Shown here: positions 1 through 7,775 of the stretch, piece by piece | How the letters are laid out: the number at the start of each line of letters is the position of its first letter | How positions within the stretch are numbered: position 1 is the stretch's first letter | NCBI RefSeq assembly: GCF_001921205.1 | Contig: NZ_MSIE01000007.1 | Location: forward strand, 1-64,000 | DNA from: Actinophytocola xanthii | GTDB lineage: Bacteria; Actinomycetota; Actinomycetes; Mycobacteriales; Pseudonocardiaceae | Direction: 5' to 3' | Length of the DNA: 64,000 nt | Program-made: the position numbers and the translations under genes | The notes under the pieces: generated by a model | What the model was told of the DNA's origin: nothing | Databases searched by the model: none | What the model saw: the letters and a program-made list of their open reading frames with translations, nothing else

Positions 1-31
1 CCACAACCCCTGGCTGCGCTGAACACGACCG

Positions 32-80
32 CACGCCGCGACCGCCGGTCACCGCAACGGTGACCGGCGGTCGCGGCGTG
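32..80 (-). terminator. Long GC-rich hairpin, probable terminator
   Basis: Two perfectly complementary 23-base arms (32-54 and 58-80) are separated by a 3-base loop (CAA). The hairpin lies 5 bases past the stop codon of the membrane gene that ends at 86 on the minus strand, so it is well placed to end transcription of the PadR operon. There is no U-tract, which is usual for actinomycete terminators. It could act in both directions, but the gene to its left is outside the window. Confidence 0.75.
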
Positions 81-85
81 GGGGG

Positions 86-763
86 TCATCCCAGCGGTGC
101 GGCCGTCCTCGCGACGCGCAGGGTGCGGACCGACTGCCAGACGAGCAGCACCAGCACCGCGGCGCTGCCGGCGAACGCCGCGCACGCGGTCGGGTTCGTG
201 GCAAGCAGGGTGAGCGTGGACTGCCCGCCGGCCACGTTCATCGCGACCGCGTTGCCACCGCAGACCAGCGCACCCACCGTGCCGGTGACCCCGACGACGC
301 TGGCCAGCGGGCGCGGCGGCACCGTGCGCCGCAAGGTCACCACGAGCAGGGCGAGCGCGACCAGCGCCACCACGGCGGTCAGCACGTCCTGCAGCGCGGC
401 GAGCGAGGCGACCAGGTCCTGCGCCGGGGCCGGCTCCCTGCTCACCGCCCCGCTCGACCAGAGCAGATCCCAGCCGAGCAGCATCGCCGGGAACACCACG
501 GCGAGCAGCGCGGCCGACCATCGTCCGCGTGCGGCGACGAGCTCGTCCTGGAACAACGGGGCGATCTCGCTCACCGGCCCGAAGTCCCGAACCGCGCGCT
601 CGGCGGCCTGCTCCGGCGACAGCCCGCCGGCCCGGTAGGCCGCCGCGGCGTCCCGCAGGCCCGTCCGCGCCTCGGCGACCATGCACCAGCGGGCACGGCG
701 GGGACCACGCAGCGCTCGCTCGAGCGCGGCGACATAGCTGTCGATCGGGTCCGCCGTGCTCAT
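86..763 (-). CDS. HAAS-type signalling membrane protein co-transcribed with PadR
   Basis: This is a 225-residue protein. Its soluble N-terminal region (about residues 1-70) resembles the short helical HAAS/permease-prefix domain often encoded beside PadR regulators: a Tyr-rich start, an ERALRGPRRAR stretch and a conserved AERAVRDFG segment. About four hydrophobic helices follow between residues 85 and 215. The ATG at 763 overlaps the stop of the padR gene by four bases (ATGA), so the two are translationally coupled. In known PadR/HAAS pairs the membrane partner is thought to sense envelope conditions. No enzymatic motif is visible and the exact role is unknown. A strong hairpin follows the stop. 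Confidence 0.8.
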   Translation of the reverse strand: MSTADPIDSYVAALERALRGPRRARWCMVAEARTGLRDAAAAYRAGGLSPEQAAERAVRDFGPVSEIAPLFQDELVAARGRWSAALLAVVFPAMLLGWDLLWSSGAVSREPAPAQDLVASLAALQDVLTAVVALVALALLVVTLRRTVPPRPLASVVGVTGTVGALVCGGNAVAMNVAGGQSTLTLLATNPTACAAFAGSAAVLVLLVWQSVRTLRVARTAAPLG

Positions 764-1092
764 GTGGCACCGCCCGCCGGACGCAGCACCGCGTCGACGA
801 CCGAGCTGAACTCGCTCCACTCCGCGCGCTGCCGGGCCAGCGCGTGCCTGCCGGCGCGGGTGAGCGCGTAGGTGCGCCGCTCGCGGCCGCCGACGCTGCT
901 CCACGTCCCGGACAGCAGCGCGGCGCTCTCCAACCGGCGCAGCGCGGGGTAGACCGTGCCCGTGGGCAGGTCCAGCGCACCGCCACTGCGCGCCTGCAAC
1001 GCCTCGATGATCGCGTAGCCGTGACGCGGGCCGTCCTCGAGCACGGCGAGGATCAGCGCGTCGAGGTGGCCACGGACTGCTGCTGGTCGCAC
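760..1092 (-). CDS. PadR family transcriptional regulator
   Basis: This 110-residue protein has the typical PadR winged-helix order: LDALILAVLEDGPRHGYAIIEAL (helices 1-2), then the TGTVYPALRRLE recognition helix, the GRERRTYALT wing and a C-terminal dimerisation helix. Family members repress genes encoding membrane or efflux functions. It starts with GTG at 1092 and is transcribed away from the membrane protein/multicopper oxidase operon at 1191. The intervening 98 bases carry an inverted repeat that may be its operator. It overlaps the downstream HAAS-type gene by four bases. Family assignment is firm; the ligand and the target genes are inferred. Confidence 0.93.
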   Translation of the reverse strand: MRPAAVRGHLDALILAVLEDGPRHGYAIIEALQARSGGALDLPTGTVYPALRRLESAALLSGTWSSVGGRERRTYALTRAGRHALARQRAEWSEFSSVVDAVLRPAGGAT

Positions 1093-1138
1093 AGGTAGGC
1101 ACTCTACTCACCGTCCTGGTCGGAACACGACACGTGGA

Positions 1139-1181
1139 TCAGGGGAATCCCTGATGTATAGGTAGTCTGTCTACTTATAGT
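1139..1181. promoter_or_regulatory. Divergent promoter with candidate PadR operator
   Basis: Positions 1157-1179 read TATAGGTAG-TCTGT-CTACTTATA, a 9-base inverted repeat with one mismatch. A smaller palindrome, CAGGG-GAAT-CCCTG, lies just before it (about 1140-1153). TATAGT at 1176-1181 fits a -10 element for the GTG start at 1191, which would make that gene nearly leaderless. The position between padR and the oxidase operon suggests control of both. Binding by PadR is inferred. Confidence 0.45.
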
Positions 1182-1190
1182 GTCCGGTGC

Positions 1191-1613
1191 GTGAAAACAC
1201 TCGTTCGACCTGTGCGAGCCCGACGCGGGCCCGGGCTCTCACTGTGGTCCCTACGCATCACCGTCACGGTGTACCTCGTGATGGTGTTGGCCCAGCCCGT
1301 TCTCGCGGGGCTGTTCCTCACCGGGAACGTCGACGCGATCGCCGTGCACGGGGTGGTCGGTTCGACGCTTTCCGCGCTCGGTCTGGTGCTGGTCGCGGCG
1401 ACCGCGGTCTACCTGGTGCGCCGGGGCCGGCTCTGGGTGCTGCCCGCCGTCGTGCTGCTGTTCCTCGCCGCCGGCCTGCAGACCGGCCTGGGGTACTCGC
1501 GCGTGCTGCAGGTACACATCCCGCTCGGGGTCGCCGTGACCACGGCGACGGTGGTTCTCGCGGTGTGGGTCTGGTCCCCCTCCGCCGCCCGTCCGCGCGG
1601 GGGTGCCCGGTGA
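1191..1613 (+). CDS. Small four-helix integral membrane protein
   Basis: This is a 140-residue protein with four hydrophobic segments, at about residues 22-43, 53-76, 82-100 and 108-128. The intervening loops are short and the C-terminus is basic. I recognise no catalytic motif. It starts with GTG at 1191 only about ten bases after a likely -10 element. Its stop overlaps the GTG start of the following multicopper oxidase (GTGA, 1610-1613). The coupling suggests that it assists the exported oxidase, perhaps in electron transfer or copper handling, but that is inference. Some four-helix actinomycete proteins of this size bind haem; no clear conserved pair of histidines is visible here. Confidence 0.75.
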   Translation: MKTLVRPVRARRGPGLSLWSLRITVTVYLVMVLAQPVLAGLFLTGNVDAIAVHGVVGSTLSALGLVLVAATAVYLVRRGRLWVLPAVVLLFLAAGLQTGLGYSRVLQVHIPLGVAVTTATVVLAVWVWSPSAARPRGGAR

Positions 1614-3163
1614 GCCGCCTCTCCCGCCGTTCGTTCCTGGGGCTCGCCGGCGGCGCCGCGGCGGGCGCCGCACTGGCCGGATGTGGCGTGGACACCGTCG
1701 GCCAGACCGGGGAACGGCTGGCGAGCGGGCTGCCGTTGCCGAGACCGTTCCGGGTGCCGCTGCCGATCCCGCCGGTGGCGCGGCCGGTGGGGACCGACCG
1801 GAGCGGCGCCGAGCTGTACCGGATCACCCAGCGCCGCGCGCACGTCGAAATCCTCCCGGGCACGCGGACGCCGGTCCTCGGCTACGACGGGATCTTCCCG
1901 GGACCGACGATCGAGTCCCGCCGCGGCAGGCCGCTCGTCGTGCGGCACCGCAACGAGCTGGACGTGCCGACCGTCGTGCACCTGCACGGGGGGCACACCC
2001 CGCACGAGCACGACGGTTGGCCGCTGGACCTCGTCCTGCCGGCCGGGGACGACCGGGACTGGACGCCGCACCACGGGATGCGCGGCGAGGTCGCCAGGGG
2101 CGAGCGGGACTACCGGTACCCGATGGAGCAGCGCGCCGCGACGCTCTGGTACCACGACCACCGGATGGACTTCACCGGTCCCGCGGTGTACCGGGGCCTG
2201 GCCGGGTTCCACCTGGTCCGCGACGAGGTCGAGGACGAGCTGCCGCTGCCCCGGGAGGAGCGCGAGCTGCCGCTGATGATCTGCGACCGCGCCTTCGCCG
2301 AGGACGGCTCGTTCGCCTACCCCGCCTTCGACGAGGCCATGCGCTCGCTGCCGGGGGTGCGGGAGGAGTGGATGGAGGGCGTGCTCGGGGACGTCGTGCT
2401 GGTCAACGGCGCCCCGTGGCCGGTGCACGAGATCGACGCGGCCCGCTACCGGCTTCGCCTGCTCAACGCGTCCAACGCGCGCCGCTACCGGCTCGCGCTG
2501 AGCGTGCCGGGCGGCCCCGACCTGCCGCTGACGCAGATCGGGTCGGACGGCGGCCTGCTCGCCGCGCCCGTGTCGCACGACGCCGTCGAGCTGGCGCCGG
2601 CGGAACGGTTCGACGTGGTCGTGGACTTCTCGGTGCTGCCGGTCGGAACCGAAGTGACGATGGTCAACGGGCTGGGCGCCGGCGGCACCGACAGGGTCAT
2701 GCGCTTCCGCGTGGTCCGCCGGGCCCCCGACGACAGCCGGGTACCCGACCGCCTCGCCGAGGTCGAGCGGCTGGTCGTGCCGCCCGGGGCGCGGCGCCGC
2801 ACGTTCAGGTTCAGCCGCGGCGCGGTCGACGACCACACCGGCTGGACGATCAACGGGAGGTCCTTCCACCCCGACGACAGCCACGCCGACAGCCGGCTCG
2901 GCGAGGTGGAGGTCTGGCGGTTGGTGACCGACGTGCACCACCCGGTGCACGTCCACCTCGACCCCTTCCAGGTCCTGGCCCGCGACGGCGGCGACCCCGG
3001 CCCGGCCGACGCCGGATGGAAGGACACCGTGGACATCCGCCCCGCGGAGGTCGTCGACATCGCGGTCCGCTTCACCGACTACACCGGACGGTTCGTCATG
3101 CACTGTCACAACCTCGAGCACGAGGACATGGCGATGATGGCGACGGTCCGGACCACTCACTGA
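1610..3163 (+). CDS. Tat-exported multicopper oxidase (CotA/bilirubin-oxidase-like)
   Basis: The 517-residue product begins with a Tat signal (SRRSFLGLAGG) that runs into a possible lipobox (ALAGCG), so it is probably a membrane-anchored extracytoplasmic enzyme. It has the three-cupredoxin layout. Copper ligands are visible in VVHLHGGHTP, LWYHDHRMDF, HPVHVHLDPFQ and the C-terminal HCHNLEHEDMAMM, which supplies the type 1 Cys/His/Met set. The spacing is closest to the CotA/bilirubin oxidase group, which oxidises phenolics, bilirubin or Mn/Cu(I) with reduction of oxygen to water. GTG at 1610 was chosen because it overlaps the preceding stop and places the twin-arginine at the N-terminus. The substrate is unknown. 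Confidence 0.93.
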   Translation: MSRLSRRSFLGLAGGAAAGAALAGCGVDTVGQTGERLASGLPLPRPFRVPLPIPPVARPVGTDRSGAELYRITQRRAHVEILPGTRTPVLGYDGIFPGPTIESRRGRPLVVRHRNELDVPTVVHLHGGHTPHEHDGWPLDLVLPAGDDRDWTPHHGMRGEVARGERDYRYPMEQRAATLWYHDHRMDFTGPAVYRGLAGFHLVRDEVEDELPLPREERELPLMICDRAFAEDGSFAYPAFDEAMRSLPGVREEWMEGVLGDVVLVNGAPWPVHEIDAARYRLRLLNASNARRYRLALSVPGGPDLPLTQIGSDGGLLAAPVSHDAVELAPAERFDVVVDFSVLPVGTEVTMVNGLGAGGTDRVMRFRVVRRAPDDSRVPDRLAEVERLVVPPGARRRTFRFSRGAVDDHTGWTINGRSFHPDDSHADSRLGEVEVWRLVTDVHHPVHVHLDPFQVLARDGGDPGPADAGWKDTVDIRPAEVVDIAVRFTDYTGRFVMHCHNLEHEDMAMMATVRTTH

Positions 3164-3199
3164 CAGCCGTTGTCAGGGAAACCCCCTACCGTCGCCCGC

Positions 3200-3628
3200 A
3201 TGGGACCCACCACCACCCCGCCCGACACCCGCGGCACCGTCGCGGCCTTCCTCACCCGCCTGGCCGAGGGCGACCCGGACCAGATCGCGGCGGTGTTCGC
3301 GGACGAGGTCGACTGGCAGCTGGCCTGGCCGGCCGAGGGTCATCCGGCTGTTCCCTGGATCCGCCCCCGCTCGACCCGCGCGGACGTGGCCGACCACTTC
3401 CGCGAGCTGAACGCCTTCCACGTGGCCGAGAAGGCGGCGGCGGAGGTGACCCGCATCCTGGTCGACGGGACGGACGCGGTCGTCCTCGGCCACCTCCGGC
3501 AGACCGTACGGGCCGACGGCCGGTCCTACAGCTCCCCGTTCGCACTGCACGTCACGGTGGAGGACGGGCTGGTCACCCGGTACCACATCTACGAGGACAG
3601 CCTCGGCATCGCCACCGCGTTGGCCTGA
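3200..3628 (+). CDS. SnoaL-like (NTF2 superfamily) protein
   Basis: This is a 142-residue protein of the NTF2/SnoaL-like fold. The markers are a helical start (VAAFLTRLAEGDPDQIAAVFADEVDWQ), a conserved Trp-rich pocket region, and a strand near the end reading FALHVTVEDGLVTRYHIYEDS. Members include polyketide cyclases, ketosteroid isomerase relatives and many uncharacterised proteins. No Asp/His pair clearly identifies a cyclase, so the reaction cannot be named. ATG at 3200 was chosen over an in-frame TTG at 3170, because the family's conserved region begins right after it. It lies 36 bases after the oxidase stop and may be co-transcribed. Confidence 0.85.
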   Translation: MGPTTTPPDTRGTVAAFLTRLAEGDPDQIAAVFADEVDWQLAWPAEGHPAVPWIRPRSTRADVADHFRELNAFHVAEKAAAEVTRILVDGTDAVVLGHLRQTVRADGRSYSSPFALHVTVEDGLVTRYHIYEDSLGIATALA

Positions 3629-3655
3629 GCCGGACCGCAGGTCGCGTGTGGACGG

Positions 3656-4558
3656 TCAGCCGACCGGCTGGCCCTGCCGGGGCGCCGCGGCCGGGGTCCT
3701 GGTCGCGGCGGCGCCCTTTCGTGCGAAGTAGACAGCGCAGACCGTGGCCGGGAGGAACATGACCGTCCCGTACACGGCACCGGGGATGGCCATCTCCGTG
3801 CTGCCGAACACCGACGCGGCGACCGTCATGGCCAGCACGGCGTTGTGGATGCCGATCTCCATGGCCGAGGCGATCGACTGCGGCCCGCTCACCCCGGCCA
3901 GCCGCGGCGCCCAGTAGCCGATGGCGAAGCTGAGCACCGACAGCGCCAGCGCGACCCCGCCGACCGTGGTCATGTTGCTGAAGATGGTCTCGCGGTTCTG
4001 GACGATGGTCGCGACGATCATCAGCCCCAGGACGGCCGCGGAGAGCTTCCTGACCGGTCCGCGCATCCGCTCGGTGAAGCGGGGGAACAGCCGGTGCAGC
4101 CACATCCCCAGCGCCACCGGAACCAGGACCACGGCGAAGACCTGGACCAGCTTCGCCGGCTGCATCCCGATGTCGGCCCCGTCGCCGAGGAAGTGAGCCG
4201 CCGACAGGCCGACGACCAGCGGCAGCGTGACGACCGCGATCACGGAGTTGAGCGCGGTCAACGTGATGTTCAGCGCCACATCCCCACGGGCGAGGTGGCT
4301 GAACAGGTTGGCCGTCGTGCCGCCCGGCGAGGCGGCGAGGATCATCATGCCCACGGCCAGGACCGGCGGCAGGCCCACGAGCTTCACCAACCCGAAGCAG
4401 ACCGCCGGAAGCACCACCACCTGGCAGCCCAACGCGATGACCGCCGCCCTGGGCGCGGTCGCGATCCGCGTGAAGTCCGCGAGCCGCAACGTCAACCCGA
4501 GCCCGAGCATGACCACCGCCAGCGTCGCCGGCAGCAGCACCGTGAGAAGCGTTCCCAT
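3656..4558 (-). CDS. Bile acid:sodium symporter family transporter
   Basis: The 300-residue protein has about nine to ten hydrophobic helices and the family signature in the broken-helix regions. ASPGGTTANLFSHLARGDVALNITLTALNSV matches the core Na+-binding motif, and MEIGIHNAVLAMTVAAS matches the second crossover. Bacterial homologues import organic anions such as sulfated steroids, pantoate or keto acids, using a sodium gradient. ATG at 4558 was preferred to an upstream TTG because AAGGAGGG lies about ten bases ahead of it but almost abuts the TTG. It converges with the SnoaL-like gene. The substrate is unknown. Confidence 0.92.
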   Translation of the reverse strand: MGTLLTVLLPATLAVVMLGLGLTLRLADFTRIATAPRAAVIALGCQVVVLPAVCFGLVKLVGLPPVLAVGMMILAASPGGTTANLFSHLARGDVALNITLTALNSVIAVVTLPLVVGLSAAHFLGDGADIGMQPAKLVQVFAVVLVPVALGMWLHRLFPRFTERMRGPVRKLSAAVLGLMIVATIVQNRETIFSNMTTVGGVALALSVLSFAIGYWAPRLAGVSGPQSIASAMEIGIHNAVLAMTVAASVFGSTEMAIPGAVYGTVMFLPATVCAVYFARKGAAATRTPAAAPRQGQPVG

Positions 4559-4651
4559 GTTCCTCAACCCTCCTTGGCCACCGAGGTGGCGGACTGCCCA
4601 CAGTGTCGAGAAGTCCGGGAGGCGGTGCTTCCTCGAGAGTGCGCAGCTGGC

Positions 4652-5146
4652 TCACGGTTGCCGTGGACCCGGCACAGACCTCGGGTAGTGCCAGTCGAAC
4701 CGGGCGAGCACAGCGGCGGCCACGATGTCCTGGTGGTCGAAGGCAACGACCGCGGCCGAAGACAGGAACTCGCCGAGCGGGACCCAGCGGGCCGCTTGTG
4801 CGTCATCGTCGGCCACCACGTCGGGCGCTCCCGGGACGTAACCGTGGAAGGCCTCGCTGATCACGTGTCCACGGGGGTCCCGTCCCGGGCGGTCATAGGA
4901 CCCGAACTGACACAGGCGCGTCGCCTCGATGGCCAGTCCTGTCTCCTCGGCCAACTCGCGCACCGCCGCCGAAACCGGCACCTCCCCCGGCTCGACGAAG
5001 CCCCCGGGAAGGGCCAACGCGGCGCGGAACGGCTCCTTACCCCGTTCCACCGCCAGGACCGAGAGCACATCGCCGCGCTTCGTGAACAACACCACGTCTG
5101 CCGCTACGGCAGCACACAAGGACGATGACCGAAAGTTATCACTCAT
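4652..5146 (-). CDS. Nudix hydrolase
   Basis: This 164-residue protein carries a complete Nudix box, GGFVEPGEVPVSAAVRELAEETGL (G-x5-E-x7-R-E-x2-E-E-x-G), starting at about residue 47. The metal-binding glutamates are therefore intact. The SYDRPGRDPRGHVISEAF stretch afterwards is typical of ADP-ribose pyrophosphatase-like members and of NrtR relatives. It lacks the C-terminal winged helix of its neighbour at 5212-5928, so it is probably the catalytic half of a regulator/enzyme pair acting on ADP-ribose or a related nucleoside diphosphate. Its ATG at 5146 lies just downstream of a GACC/GGTC inverted repeat shared with the neighbouring promoter. Confidence 0.92.
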   Translation of the reverse strand: MSDNFRSSSLCAAVAADVVLFTKRGDVLSVLAVERGKEPFRAALALPGGFVEPGEVPVSAAVRELAEETGLAIEATRLCQFGSYDRPGRDPRGHVISEAFHGYVPGAPDVVADDDAQAARWVPLGEFLSSAAVVAFDHQDIVAAAVLARFDWHYPRSVPGPRQP

Positions 5147-5182
5147 GACCCTAAGTTATAATAAGGTCAGAGTGACTTCAAT
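5147..5182. promoter_or_regulatory. Candidate NrtR-like operator upstream of the Nudix gene
   Basis: Bases 5147-5168 form an imperfect inverted repeat, GACCCTAA-N6-ATAAGGTC, starting right next to the Nudix start codon. It is followed by GTGACTTCAAT. The same half-sites (TAAGGTC, TAAAGGTC, GACTTTA) recur in the 5929-6017 promoter. The region is strikingly AT-rich for this genome. I infer that the NrtR-like protein encoded next door binds both places. Confidence 0.5.
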
Positions 5183-5211
5183 GGGATTCCCCGATTTCCA
5201 CAGAACACTGG

Positions 5212-5928
5212 TCACGTTCCGGCACTCGGCAGGGAGTTCTCCTGCGCCCGAAGGAAAGGCGGCATCAGCAGTGGCGCCGAGCCCCTAGAGTACAATGCGG
5301 CCGGCCGTCCCACGGTGGACGTACGAAATTTACCCGTCGGCTCAAGGAAGCCTTCCGCCCGAGTGAGCTTGCGACGGAAGTTGCTCGGATCAAGCGGAAT
5401 CCCCCAGATCACCTCGTACACGCGCCTCAACTCGCCGATCGTGAACGGCTCGGAGCAGAAGACCGTCGCGATACTGGTGTACTCGAGTTTCGCACGCGCG
5501 CGCTCCAAGCCGTCTCGCAATATCACGCCGTGATCGAAGGCCAGGAACCCCTCCTCGAGAACATCTCGCACAGGCATCCAGGACGCCTCTTTCGCATCGG
5601 TGCCCGCGCTCGGAGTCGGCAGATCGGCACCGAGTGCCAGGTAGGCGGTGGTGACAACCCGGCCGCGCGGGTCCCGGCGCGGGTCGCTGTAGGTCCGCAA
5701 CTGCTCCAGATGCAGCCGCGCTCCATCCAGCTGGGTCTCCTCCCACAGCTCCCGAACTGCCGCCTCTTCCAACGTCTCCGCCCCACGCAGATACCCCCCG
5801 GGAAGCGCCAGCTGGCCCCGAAAGGGCTCGTTGCCCCGTTCCACCAGCAGCACCTGCAGCTGCTCCGCCCGCACGGTGAAGATCACCAAGTCCACCGTGA
5901 GCGACACCACGGCTCGCCCGCGCCCCAT
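5212..5928 (-). CDS. NrtR-like Nudix/winged-helix transcriptional regulator
   Basis: The 238-residue protein has two parts. Residues 1-150 are a Nudix domain with the box GGYLRGAETLEEAAVRELWEETQL, in which the usual Gly before the last hydrophobic residue is Gln. From about 165 onwards comes a winged-helix segment (FTIGELRRVYEVIWG, then FRRKLTRAEGFLEPTG and GRPAALYS) that matches the DNA-binding part of NrtR regulators. Characterised NrtR proteins repress NAD metabolism genes and release DNA on binding ADP-ribose. ATG at 5928 is preceded by AGGGG. It diverges from the amyloid-motif gene pair across 89 bases rich in candidate half-sites, so it may link that system to ADP-ribose or NAD status (inference). 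Confidence 0.88.
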   Translation of the reverse strand: MGRGRAVVSLTVDLVIFTVRAEQLQVLLVERGNEPFRGQLALPGGYLRGAETLEEAAVRELWEETQLDGARLHLEQLRTYSDPRRDPRGRVVTTAYLALGADLPTPSAGTDAKEASWMPVRDVLEEGFLAFDHGVILRDGLERARAKLEYTSIATVFCSEPFTIGELRRVYEVIWGIPLDPSNFRRKLTRAEGFLEPTGKFRTSTVGRPAALYSRGSAPLLMPPFLRAQENSLPSAGT

Positions 5929-6017
5929 GCACACCCCTAAAGGTCGTATTGACTTTAAGTCGCGGACCCAATTAAGGTCGACCTGACCCGAACCTATCAG
6001 GGCTCCTTGGGGGAGCG
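5929..6017. promoter_or_regulatory. Divergent promoter with clustered palindromic half-sites
   Basis: This 89-base gap separates the NrtR-like gene from the membrane protein gene. It holds TAAAG-N10-CTTTA (5938-5957), an overlapping palindrome GACTT-T-AAGTC (5951-5961) and GACC-N7-GGTC (5965-5979). The half-sites match those before the Nudix gene at 5147-5168. This arrangement suggests autoregulation and control of the divergent two-gene system. GGGGGAG at 6009-6015 is the ribosome binding site of the gene at 6018. Confidence 0.5.
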
Positions 6018-7775
6018 ATGACCGCATCGTTGAACGTGCTGCCTGACGGCACCCAGCCCGAGCCGGACCAGCACGAGGAACTGTCCGCCACCCGGCATCT
6101 CTGTACTGGGGTGTACCTGGACCGATCCTTCCGCAACCTGGTGATCCGGAAGGTCCACAACGACCCTCGGCGGAGGGTGGCACCGTCCTACGGGTTCGAT
6201 CTCGTACCAGTGGTCCGACATGCCTGGCGCGCCTGGGCGCTCGATCTGGCACTGCACGTCGCCATAGTCGCCACGCTGCTGGCCGGTCTACTGACACATC
6301 AGGTGGTCTCAGTGCTCACCCTGCTGTGCGTGTTCTCGGTCTATCTTCTGGTGCTTTCGGCCGGCCGTGACCTGCTCGATCTACTTCGCCTCCGCGTCAC
6401 GGACGAGGCGGAGCGATGGCGGGAGCGGCCGGAGCGGCGGGGCCGGTTCAAGGACATGGAACGCAAGGACAGAGGCAAGTTGCGCCTCAAGGTGCAGGCC
6501 GTGGCCTGTGTCGCACTCGCCGTCGGGCCACCGGTCGTGGCGAGCCGCACCGGCGATTCGCTGGGAGCGACGTTCCCAGAGACGGTTCTCCTGGCGGGAG
6601 TGATCATGTCCTGTGCCGTGGTCGTCGGCGTGCTTCGCCAGCTCCAGCTCAACGCGAACCAAAGCGCCGGGTCCCTTCGCCCCCGAACCCTTACTCGCCG
6701 GGAGAAGACGATCGACGAACAGCAGGACCATCCGTGTGTCGTCTACCGCCGGCCGCCGACCGAAAGTGACGTCGACCCGCTGGATCTCCTGACCGAGCCG
6801 CAGAAGGCGCCGTCGCCTTTTGTGGGAGCCGGCGCCCTGGTCAACCGGTGGCTGCCACCGATGACGATCCAGCTACTCCGACGAGACCTGGGTGCGACCG
6901 CGGTGGGGTTGGCGCAGCGGGAGCACAGCACGCCGCCTTTCCAAGCTCACGAGCTGGTCAACCATCTGAAGGGCGCCCTCGAGCAGCTCACCCATGACGC
7001 CGGCAACGAGGGTCTCCCCGGGCTGCGGGTGCGCGATCGCCTCTACGTCGCGGACACGGACCTCTCCGCAAACCGCCAGCTGCTCGGCGACGACCTGGCG
7101 TTCACGATCCGGCGAATCATCGACAACCCGCTGGCCCTCGCCCACCACTTCCTCGAGACCAGTGTGCCCATCGCCGGCGGCGAGTTGGTCACCACCGTGT
7201 TCATTCGCGTTTCCCTCAAGGGGCGCTGCCTGAGCCTCGACGTCGGCACGTGCGCGCTGACGAGGACGAACGAACGGTTCCACGTGGTCGACCGTTATGC
7301 CGAACACGGAATGACCGCGATCGTCCGGTCCGCCTTTCGCGCCCTGGGCAACGTGCCCAAGGACGTTTTCCATTCCTGGCACCTCCTGGAGACGCCAGGT
7401 CTACTGGCGGGCGCCGTGTGGTCCAAGAAGGACAGGACACGGAGGCCGCGGCGCGGCGTGCCGGTCGGCCCGCGGGTGGTCGTGAGAGAAGCCGTCGCCG
7501 ACGGCTGGCACAGGGCTGAGCTGGACCGCACAGCGATCTACGACCACATGAAGATCATCGAACAACGCATCATCAAGGCGGCGATGGACTTTCTCGCTCA
7601 GCACGACGTCGATACCTCTGCGTTCGAGCGACAGGCGACCAACATCATCAACAGCGGGACATTGAACATGGGCGGTGTCAACACGTTCCTTAACTCGGCG
7701 CTCGGCGCCTCGGCCAAGGCCATGGTTGGAGCAGCACAGGAGATCCAGGCGGCAGCGAGGGAGAAGGCGACATGA
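6018..7775 (+). CDS. Membrane protein with C-terminal amyloid-like motif, putative sensor
   Basis: This is a 585-residue protein. A soluble N-terminus (1-70), with the conserved-looking stretch YLDRSFRNLVIRKV, is followed by two pairs of hydrophobic helices (about 73-92 and 95-115; 158-176 and 187-206). A large soluble region of no family I recognise runs from about 215 to 535. Near the end, residues 545-563 read N-x-G-x-L-N-M-GG-x-NTF-x-NSALG, and the following gene product starts with the same motif. I infer that the protein senses a signal at the membrane and passes it on by motif templating. No NTPase (STAND/NLR) domain is visible, unlike known amyloid-signalling receptors. ATG at 6018 has a GGGGGAG site. 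Its stop overlaps the next start (ATGA). Confidence 0.8.
   Translation: MTASLNVLPDGTQPEPDQHEELSATRHLCTGVYLDRSFRNLVIRKVHNDPRRRVAPSYGFDLVPVVRHAWRAWALDLALHVAIVATLLAGLLTHQVVSVLTLLCVFSVYLLVLSAGRDLLDLLRLRVTDEAERWRERPERRGRFKDMERKDRGKLRLKVQAVACVALAVGPPVVASRTGDSLGATFPETVLLAGVIMSCAVVVGVLRQLQLNANQSAGSLRPRTLTRREKTIDEQQDHPCVVYRRPPTESDVDPLDLLTEPQKAPSPFVGAGALVNRWLPPMTIQLLRRDLGATAVGLAQREHSTPPFQAHELVNHLKGALEQLTHDAGNEGLPGLRVRDRLYVADTDLSANRQLLGDDLAFTIRRIIDNPLALAHHFLETSVPIAGGELVTTVFIRVSLKGRCLSLDVGTCALTRTNERFHVVDRYAEHGMTAIVRSAFRALGNVPKDVFHSWHLLETPGLLAGAVWSKKDRTRRPRRGVPVGPRVVVREAVADGWHRAELDRTAIYDHMKIIEQRIIKAAMDFLAQHDVDTSAFERQATNIINSGTLNMGGVNTFLNSALGASAKAMVGAAQEIQAAAREKAT
7650..7706 (+). other. Amyloid-like signalling motif, C-terminal copy
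   Basis: This encodes residues 545-563 of the membrane protein. The pattern is alternating Asn/Gly with GG, NTF and NSALG. Thirteen of 19 positions are identical to the copy at the N-terminus of the nucleosidase-like protein (7790-7846). It resembles the Asn/Gly-rich RHIM-like and BASS motifs that bacterial immune receptors share with their effectors. The similarity is by eye, and amyloid formation is inferred. Confidence 0.6.

Noticed and set aside
1409-3160. Very long antisense ORF opposite the multicopper oxidase
   Set aside because: Long open frames on the non-coding strand are expected at this G+C content; the translation is His/Val/Arg-rich with no domain, while the opposite strand has all copper motifs.
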